DNA from: Chloroflexota bacterium
GTDB taxonomy: Bacteria > Chloroflexota > Dehalococcoidia > Lucifugimonadales > UBA3495
Length of the DNA stretch: 64,000 bases
Direction: 5' to 3'
Assembly: GCA_028873965.1 (NCBI GenBank)
Contig: JAPPMU010000052.1
Coordinates: 1-64,000 of the forward strand
In this document: piece by piece, positions 57,614-64,000 of the stretch
Numbering within the stretch: position 1 is the first letter of the stretch
Layout: each line of letters begins with the position of its first letter
Program-made: the position numbers and the translations under genes
The notes under the pieces: generated by a model
Seen by the model: the letters and a program-made list of their open reading frames with translations, nothing else
Databases searched by the model: none
What the model was told of the DNA's origin: nothing

Positions 57614-58420
57614 GTGCTCTTTCCGGACCCATCGACCGACCGGCTGCTGGCCAATCTCGAATCGGGACAACCGTCCCTGTGTGCTTACGTGTTCAGTCAC
57701 CCGAACTTGGTGGAAGTGGCCGGGCTGGCGGGCATGGACTGCTTCATGGCCGACATGATGTTCACCGCTCACGATTGGGACAACATCGCCCACCTGATCC
57801 GGGCGGCCCGGGGTACGGGCATCTCCCCCATGATCCGGGTGCAGGCGTTTCCGTGGGCCACCGGCACCGACCGGCGCACCGTTTCCGACGCGGCCCGGGC
57901 CTTTGCTCTTGGCGCTACCGCCGTCACGGTTTCGGTGGGCTCCAAAGAGGAGGTCCAGGAACTGATGGGCCTGCGGGACGACTGGCACCGCCTGATACAT
58001 CTCCGCCGTTTCGATACCGCCGAAGACTTCCCGGAATTCAACCGTAAAACCAGAGAGGGGACTTTGGTGGTGCCAACCGTGGAGAGCGAGGGCGGTCTGC
58101 GAGATTTGGACGACATCCTGGCCATCGACGGTATCAGGTTGGTGTGGCTGGCCGCCGGCGACGTGACCAAGATCCTGGGCGTGCCGTTCAAGTACGAAGA
58201 CCCCAAGGTCATGCGTCTGTTGGAGAATGCCGTAAAGACTGCGGAGAGTCACGGCGCGGCCATCATGTACAACATGGGCCTGGACTCGCCGGACTTCGAC
58301 GCCATGGCTGCCTCGGCCCGACGCTATTTCGATGTCGGGGTGCGTGTGGTCGGCCTGGGCGCCATGGAGTGGCACGCGCAGATGGCCCTGCAGCAAATCC
58401 GCCGCGGCGCCATCGGGTAG
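57614..58420 (+). CDS. HpcH/HpaI aldolase/citrate lyase family protein
   Basis: CAYVFSHPNLVEVAGLAGMDCFMADMMFTAHDWDNIAHLIRAARGTGISPMIRV; GTG start inferred. Confidence 0.85.
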   Translation: MLFPDPSTDRLLANLESGQPSLCAYVFSHPNLVEVAGLAGMDCFMADMMFTAHDWDNIAHLIRAARGTGISPMIRVQAFPWATGTDRRTVSDAARAFALGATAVTVSVGSKEEVQELMGLRDDWHRLIHLRRFDTAEDFPEFNRKTREGTLVVPTVESEGGLRDLDDILAIDGIRLVWLAAGDVTKILGVPFKYEDPKVMRLLENAVKTAESHGAAIMYNMGLDSPDFDAMAASARRYFDVGVRVVGLGAMEWHAQMALQQIRRGAIG

Positions 58421-58460
58421 AGCGTCAATGGGGTGCCACCGCCTCACGCATACCTGGTTT

Positions 58461-58574
58461 GTCATCGCGAGGTGCGAAGCCGCTCGTGGTGAGCCTGTCG
58501 AACCACGTGGCGAGATCGGAGCGTGTGCAACGGCCCCTCCGGCAACGAGATTGCCACGCTGCGCTCGTAATGAC
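58461..58574. repeat. Palindromic intergenic repeat
   Basis: GTCATCGCGAGG...GTGGCGAGATCGG...CAACGAGATTGCCACGCTGCGCTCGTAATGAC. Confidence 0.75.
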
Positions 58575-58639
58575 ATCTTGAAAGAAAGCGGGCGCGCATG
58601 GGGGCAAACGCCGTTTTGACCGTGCTGTGAGGCTTACCC

Positions 58640-58645
58640 TATAAT
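58640..58645 (+). promoter_or_regulatory. Putative -10 element TATAAT(CGC)
   Basis: TATAATCGC about 65 nt upstream of the Gfo/Idh/MocA gene. Confidence 0.45.
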
Positions 58646-58710
58646 CGCTTGCGCCGCGCCATCACTTTCATACCCTGGCGCGCTGCCAAGTATCTTCAGG
58701 AGGTACCACT

Positions 58711-59745
58711 GTGGCAATCGAATCCGTCCGCGTCGGCCTGATCGGCGCCGGCCGCAATACTCGCGATCGACACATTCCGGGGTTCAACGACACCCCCCGC
58801 GTGGAGATCGGCGCCGTCGCCAACCGGTCCCGCGAGTCGGGCCAGCGAGTTGCCGACGCCTTCAACATTCCCACCGTGTACGACAATTGGGAAGAGCTGC
58901 TGGAAGACGAGAGCCTGGACGCGGTTTGCATCGGCACCTGGCCCTATATGCACCGTACCCTGACCATGGCGTCGCTGGCGGCCGGGAAGCATGTGCTCTG
59001 CGAGGCGCGGATGGCCATGAGTGCCGCCGAAGCCCACGAGATGCTGGCCGCGTCTCAGGCTTCCCCCAACCTGGTTGCCCAGATCGTGCCTTCGCCGATG
59101 AGCTTCGGCATCGACGACCTGCTGATCCGCCTGATTTCCGAGGGCTTCCTGGGCGACCTGGTATCCGTGGACGTCCAGTCGCAGACCGGCTTTGCCGACC
59201 GCGATTCCACGCTCCACTGGCGCCAGGACCGCGACATGAGCGGCTTCAACATCCTGAATATGGGCATCTGGTACGAAGCGATGATCCGTTGGGTCGGCCG
59301 CGCCACCCAGGTCATGGCCATGAGCCAGATTACGGTTCCCCACCGCAAGGATGACGACGGCAACTGGCGTTCGGTGACCGTGCCGGACACCGTTGACATC
59401 CTGTGCCGCCTGGCCAACGGCGCCAACGCCCATCTCCGGTTCAGCGCCTGCGCCGGCCTGTCTCCTGGCAACTCGGTCTGGCTCCATGGAACCGACGGCA
59501 CGATCCACGTCGACAACCAGATGCGCGTCTATGGCGGAAAGCGCGGCGACTCCGAGTTGCAGGAAATTGCCAATCCCCCGGAGAGCCGCTACTCGTGGGC
59601 CGTCGAGCAGGAATTCATCGCCTCGATCCGCGACGGGGCCCCGGTGATGCGCACCCCGTTCAACATCGGTGTCCATTACATGGAGTGGACCGAAGCCGTG
59701 ACCGTAAGCGCGCAAACCGGCGAGGCTGTGCACCTGCCCTTGTAG
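58711..59745 (+). CDS. Gfo/Idh/MocA-family oxidoreductase
   Basis: VRVGLIGAGRNTRDRHIPGFND, GKHVLCEARMAMSAAEAHEM. Confidence 0.9.
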   Translation: MAIESVRVGLIGAGRNTRDRHIPGFNDTPRVEIGAVANRSRESGQRVADAFNIPTVYDNWEELLEDESLDAVCIGTWPYMHRTLTMASLAAGKHVLCEARMAMSAAEAHEMLAASQASPNLVAQIVPSPMSFGIDDLLIRLISEGFLGDLVSVDVQSQTGFADRDSTLHWRQDRDMSGFNILNMGIWYEAMIRWVGRATQVMAMSQITVPHRKDDDGNWRSVTVPDTVDILCRLANGANAHLRFSACAGLSPGNSVWLHGTDGTIHVDNQMRVYGGKRGDSELQEIANPPESRYSWAVEQEFIASIRDGAPVMRTPFNIGVHYMEWTEAVTVSAQTGEAVHLPL

Positions 59746-59773
59746 TCTGGCCGTTTGCCTCAGTGAATCTGTC

Positions 59774-59796
59774 GGGGCAGCCTTCGCAGCTGCCCC
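59774..59796. terminator. Possible terminator hairpin
   Basis: GGGGCAGCCTTCGCAGCTGCCCC; only a weak T-tract follows. Confidence 0.4.
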
Positions 59797-60067
59797 GCAG
59801 GCGTTTTAATCCGTTGCGGGGGGTTCGACAAGCAAAAACTCTTTGACTTCCGGCGTGAGTGGGAGCTTTGCCACACTGGTTGCCTCGTCGCGTACTCCAC
59901 AACGCCAGTTCGCCTCGGCAATGCGGACGCTGTAGAGGCGCAACCCTTCACGCCGCCCCTTATCCCGCTCCTTGGCCGGAGCTTTCGCCTTGGCCGCCCT
60001 TCTGATTTTGGTTGCTCCCGGTGTCTCGGTGCCAACGCCGGACCGGATCGATTCCCCTGACCGATGG

Positions 60068-60934
60068 TCAACTGTTCGGAGGCGCGCCCTCCGGCTCCGC
60101 CTGCCGGGTGTAGCTGTCGATGGCGCGCCGGGATGCGGCCTGGTAGATGCGCTGCAGGGCGGGAACGAATTCCTGCTCGCCCTGCCAGAAGGGGAACCGG
60201 CCCAGCTGCCGGGGCAGCGCCGCCGGGGCGTCGGGCGTCGTGAAAGCGCCGGTGAGATCGCATTCCGCCAGCCGATGCGCGGGATTGGCCCAGAAGTCGT
60301 CTGGGTCCGCCGGCAGGGGTTCCGGGGGAGCCGGCGGCCCGTCCAGGGTCTGGGCGGACTGGCGAAAGTCATCACCCAGCAGCTCCTCCCGCTCCATGCC
60401 CCGCAGCCGGAAGATCAAGAACGGGTCCCGGTCGAACTCCTCCCCCAGCAGCAGGTAGACTGCGGCGACGTGTTTGCATGGGTTGGACCAGTCGGGACAG
60501 GTGCAGTCGGTTTCGAGATCGTCCTCGCTGTCGGGAAACATGGACAGCCCCCGGACACGGAAGGCGTCCTCGATGTTGTCGGGCATCCGTCCCGATATCA
60601 GGCTGGCGGCGATGATGGGTTGCTGGGCGAACTCCTCCCGGAGCGCTTCCCAGTCGCCCGCGCTGATGGTGTCCACCTCGATGGTCACGCGGTAGGGAGT
60701 CTTGCGCGACCCCTGAACCAGCGCGTTCACCACGCCCTGCTCCACGTCTACGGAAAGGACCTGACCCCGCCGGGCGTAGGAGCGGCCCCGGCTGAGGCGG
60801 GCGCCGATGCGGAAGTTTTCAAGGGTCTGCAGCCACCTCTGGGCCCACCAGCTGGAGCCGAAGTCGCCGCGCCTGGACTGGGCCCGGATGCCTCCCCTGG
60901 CCCGGATGGTGGGTCGATAGTCGTAGTACACCAT
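60068..60934 (-). CDS. SWIM zinc-finger protein
   Basis: FGSSWWAQRWLQTLE, TDCTCPDWSNPCKHVAAVYLLLGEEFDRDPFLIFRLRG (CxCx-n-CxH). Confidence 0.9.
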   Translation of the reverse strand: MVYYDYRPTIRARGGIRAQSRRGDFGSSWWAQRWLQTLENFRIGARLSRGRSYARRGQVLSVDVEQGVVNALVQGSRKTPYRVTIEVDTISAGDWEALREEFAQQPIIAASLISGRMPDNIEDAFRVRGLSMFPDSEDDLETDCTCPDWSNPCKHVAAVYLLLGEEFDRDPFLIFRLRGMEREELLGDDFRQSAQTLDGPPAPPEPLPADPDDFWANPAHRLAECDLTGAFTTPDAPAALPRQLGRFPFWQGEQEFVPALQRIYQAASRRAIDSYTRQAEPEGAPPNS

Positions 60935-60966
60935 GGCGTTGAGTTTCCTTTGGGTTGGACGGGCGG

Positions 60967-63900
60967 TCAGTCGTCGGCGTGGTCCAGGCTGAGGGCCAGC
61001 ACCTCACGCAGCTCGGCATTGGACAATTCGGTGAGCCACCTCTCGGAGTTGCCGCCCACCACCCGCTCGGCGGTATCGCCCTTGGCCTCGATCATGGCGT
61101 CGATGTGGTCCTCCAGGGTGCCGGCGCAGATGAGCTTGTGGACGTGGACGTCTTTGGTCTGGCCGATGCGGAAGGCCCGGTCCGTGGCTTGGTTCTCCAC
61201 GGCCGGGTTCCACCAGCGGTCATAGTGGATCACGTGGTTGGCACGGGGCAGGTTTAGGCCGGAGCCGCCCGCCCGGAGGGAGAGAACGAACACCTGCGGC
61301 CCGTGGGGATCGTTTTGGAACCGCTCCACCATGCCGTCCCGCACGCGGCGCGACACGCCGCCGTGGAGAAAGGGCGTCTCGATGCCGAAGTTCTCCTGCA
61401 CGTACCGCTGGATGATGGCGCCCATCTCGGCGAACTGGCTGAACACCAGCGCGCGGTCTCCGTTGGGGATGATCTCGTCCAGCAGCTGGTGCAGACGTTC
61501 CATCTTGCCGGAGCGTCCGGCGATGGGGGAGTTGTCGGCCAGGAGCTGACGCGGATGGTTGCACGCCTGCTTCAGCTTGGTGAGGGTGTCCAGGATGGAC
61601 CCCCGGCGCTGGATGCCCTCCTGCTGCTCCATGCGGGCTTCCGCCTCTCGCAGCACTGCTTCGTAGAGGGTCACCTGCTCACGGGTCAGGCTGCAGTATT
61701 GCTTGGTCTCATGCTTGTCGGGCAGGTCGTCGATGATGGACCGGTCGGTCTTGACCCGGCGCAGGATGAACGGGCCGGTGGCCTTCTGGAGCCGGCTGGC
61801 GGCGGCCGCGTCGTGGTTGGCCTGGATGGGGACAAAGTAGTTGCGCTTGAACTGGGCCTGGGTGCCCAGCAAGCCGGGATTCAGAAACTCCATGATGGAC
61901 CACAGGTCGCCCACGTGGTTCTCCACCGGGGTTCCGGTAAGGGCAACGCGGTAGTCGGCGGGCAGGTTCCTGGCGGCCTGGGCCTGCCGGGATACCGGGT
62001 TCTTGATGTTCTGCGCTTCGTCCAGTATCACGGCGCGCCACGGCACGTCGCTGAGGAATTTGGCATCGCGCAGCATGGTTCCGTAGCTGGTGACGATGAT
62101 CTGGTGGTTCGAGGCTGTCTTGTGGAAGCGGACGCCGCGTTTTCGCCCTGGGCCGTGGTGGAGCATCACGTTGAGGTCGGGGGTGAACTTCGCTGATTCC
62201 CGCTGCCAGTTGTACATCAGCGAGGTGGGGCACACCAGCAGGTTGGGCCGTTCGTTGCCCTCCTCCTCGTCAAGCTGCAGGGCCGCCAGGGTCTGGATGG
62301 TTTTGCCCAAGCCCATGTCGTCCGCCAGGCAGGCGCCCAGGCCCCACTGGCGCAGGAAGGTCAGCCAGGCGTAGCCCGCCTCCTGATAGGGACGCAGCGA
62401 GCCTTGGAACGATGCGGGAGCGTCCGGCCTTTCGATCTGCGTCTTCCCGTCCAGCTGTTCCATCAGCCGGGCGATCCAATCGTCGGTCTGCAGGGAGACG
62501 TTGTCGTCCGCCGCCCGGTCGTCGGCGTCGAGGCTGATATGGATAGCGTCCCGGACGCTGACCTGCTGCTTGTTGCTCCAGAAGTCGGCGGCCTCGCGGA
62601 TTTCGTCGGCGTTGATTTCCACCCACTGCCCCCGCAGACGCACCAGGGGCGTCTTCAGCTCCGCCAGCTCTGCCAGTTCTTCGGGTGTTATCGTCTGGTC
62701 GCCCAGCGCGACCATCACGTCCAGGTCCAGCATGGTGGACAGGCTGATGTGGCCGCCCCCCTGCATGGACGGTGTTTTGACCCTGGCGCGGATGGCGGGC
62801 CGGGTTCTGGAGCCGCGACGGGTCCACCACGCGGGGAGCAGTACCCCGAAACCGGCCTGCTGCAGGGCCGGAGCCTCGGCGTTCAGGAATTGGTGGGCCC
62901 CCGCTGTGGGCAGCTTCTGGCCGGCGGGCCGCTTGCCGTGCAGGCTCGCGGCGATGGGCGGACACAGGTTGGCAGCCTGGGCCAGGGACGACAGCAGGAA
63001 CTCCCTGGGGCTGAAATCGGGGTTGCGGGCGTCCCTGCGCCGGCGCTTCCAGACGGTTTCGGCGGGCAGCAGCAGGCTGTGGTCGTCGTGGGGCTGGAGC
63101 AGGTAGCGGAGATACCAGTCGCCCTGGCCGATGGCCGGAGCCTCGTCATCCGCCGGTTCCGGCGGCTCCTCCAGCCGGATGCAGAGACGATAGGGCGCGT
63201 TGGCAGCGGCAGCGATGGGACGATGCCACTCCGACACCTGCTGGCGCAACTGTTGCAGCTGAACCAGAGGCGCGTCGATGATCCCATCGGCGGAGCTGAG
63301 GGAGTGGAGCCAGGCGTCGTGAGCCGAATCGACCCCGCCGTTCGCGGCATCGGGACCCAGGGCGCCTCGGACCAGGTGATCCACCGTGACGTCGAGGAAG
63401 GCTCTCAGTACGGTCGATGCGGCCGGCGTGGGAGGTTGCGGGGCCGCGGCGTTGGTTACCGAGCGGGCCGACGGTGGCATCAGACTGGCCAGTTGGGCCA
63501 GCCGGTGAGCGTCATCTCCGATGAACAGCGGCTTCCATGTCGCAATGACCCTATCGCCGCGTCCGGTCACAGTGGGCAGGTACTGCTGCCGCGTCGCCAG
63601 CGAGAGGCCGAACCGGTAGGCCCGATACCAGTAGGCGACCTCCGGCCCCAGGATAACACCGGGTTTCAGCACGGGCCGGTCCTGGCAGCTCTGCAGGAAC
63701 TCGGCGGCTGCTCCGGCGTCCAGCCGAATTGCGGACACCCGCCAAGGCCGGATGCGGGGCTTGGCCCGGGACTTGGGGGCGTCGCCGGCCAGCGGGCTTG
63801 ACGGCAGGGGAGTGTTTCCCTTGCTGGGCAGCCAAACGGTTGCCTCGCCGGCCATGATGTCGTAGTCAGGCAGATCGATGGCCTCAAGCAGCAGGTCGAT

Positions 63901-64000
63901 ATCGGCGCAGCCGGGATGCCGGTCCGCGTTGGTTTGGTCCTGCCTCGCGGCGGAGTCCTCGCCCCACAGGACCAGCCGCTCCTCGAGTTGTGCGGTGTGG
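60967..64000 (-). CDS. SNF2/DEAD-box helicase, 5' end beyond the window edge
   Basis: LADDMGLGKTIQTLAALQ, ILDEAQNIKNP, LTGTPVENHVGDLWSIMEFLNPGLLG, RVKTDRSIIDDLPDKHE, FLHGGVSRRVRDGMVERFQ, DRAFRIGQTKDVHVHKLICAGTLEDHID; the frame stays open upstream of 63855 to the edge. Confidence 0.95.
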   Translation of the reverse strand, partial: HTAQLEERLVLWGEDSAARQDQTNADRHPGCADIDLLLEAIDLPDYDIMAGEATVWLPSKGNTPLPSSPLAGDAPKSRAKPRIRPWRVSAIRLDAGAAAEFLQSCQDRPVLKPGVILGPEVAYWYRAYRFGLSLATRQQYLPTVTGRGDRVIATWKPLFIGDDAHRLAQLASLMPPSARSVTNAAAPQPPTPAASTVLRAFLDVTVDHLVRGALGPDAANGGVDSAHDAWLHSLSSADGIIDAPLVQLQQLRQQVSEWHRPIAAAANAPYRLCIRLEEPPEPADDEAPAIGQGDWYLRYLLQPHDDHSLLLPAETVWKRRRRDARNPDFSPREFLLSSLAQAANLCPPIAASLHGKRPAGQKLPTAGAHQFLNAEAPALQQAGFGVLLPAWWTRRGSRTRPAIRARVKTPSMQGGGHISLSTMLDLDVMVALGDQTITPEELAELAELKTPLVRLRGQWVEINADEIREAADFWSNKQQVSVRDAIHISLDADDRAADDNVSLQTDDWIARLMEQLDGKTQIERPDAPASFQGSLRPYQEAGYAWLTFLRQWGLGACLADDMGLGKTIQTLAALQLDEEEGNERPNLLVCPTSLMYNWQRESAKFTPDLNVMLHHGPGRKRGVRFHKTASNHQIIVTSYGTMLRDAKFLSDVPWRAVILDEAQNIKNPVSRQAQAARNLPADYRVALTGTPVENHVGDLWSIMEFLNPGLLGTQAQFKRNYFVPIQANHDAAAASRLQKATGPFILRRVKTDRSIIDDLPDKHETKQYCSLTREQVTLYEAVLREAEARMEQQEGIQRRGSILDTLTKLKQACNHPRQLLADNSPIAGRSGKMERLHQLLDEIIPNGDRALVFSQFAEMGAIIQRYVQENFGIETPFLHGGVSRRVRDGMVERFQNDPHGPQVFVLSLRAGGSGLNLPRANHVIHYDRWWNPAVENQATDRAFRIGQTKDVHVHKLICAGTLEDHIDAMIEAKGDTAERVVGGNSERWLTELSNAELREVLALSLDHADD

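Noticed and set aside
59806-60375. Minus-strand ORF whose C-terminus (REGLRLYSVRIAEANWRCGVRDEATSVAKLPLTPEVKEFLLVEPP) looks partly coding
   Set aside because: Its 5' two-thirds overlaps the SWIM gene in another frame and no clear start exists downstream of it; left unannotated

Overview
High-GC bacterial chromosome segment of about 64 kb. Gene content (11-subunit complex I, LLM flavin oxidoreductases, DUF2298-type membrane protein, SWIM/SNF2 pair) suggests Chloroflexota, possibly a SAR202/Dehalococcoidia relative; this assignment is inference only. Most of the window is metabolic: cysC, ilvE, plsY, an arylsulfotransferase, a CoA-transferase pair, amidohydrolases, an LLM/dehydrogenase/methyltransferase cluster, speD-speE, trmD, a nuoABCDHIJKLMN cluster without nuoEFG, an enolase/GAPDH pair, a 1576-aa glycosyltransferase/DUF2298 fusion and an SNF2 helicase running off the right edge. 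There is one tRNA-Gly(GCC). The strongest candidate for an undescribed system is a lower-GC two-gene module at about 5.0-6.9 kb: an AAA/ABC-type ATPase overlapping a small TOPRIM/DUF4276-like protein by ATGA, followed by a strong terminator. This is the architecture of OLD-, PARIS- and RloB-type defence modules. Other notable items are a degenerate type I-E-like CRISPR remnant without cas genes (48.47-48.62 kb), non-complex-I genes embedded in the nuo cluster (HicB-like pair, Uma2, an HxxxCxCxxC double-motif protein, a tandem-duplicated lipoprotein), two MITE-like elements with 14-bp terminal inverted repeats, a CinA-like/nucleotidyltransferase fusion, a paralogous set of small membrane proteins with EGREEGR tails (one locus partly duplicated out of frame) and a probably frameshifted secreted FN3/excalibur protein. 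All calls come from reading the sequence; no database search was run.
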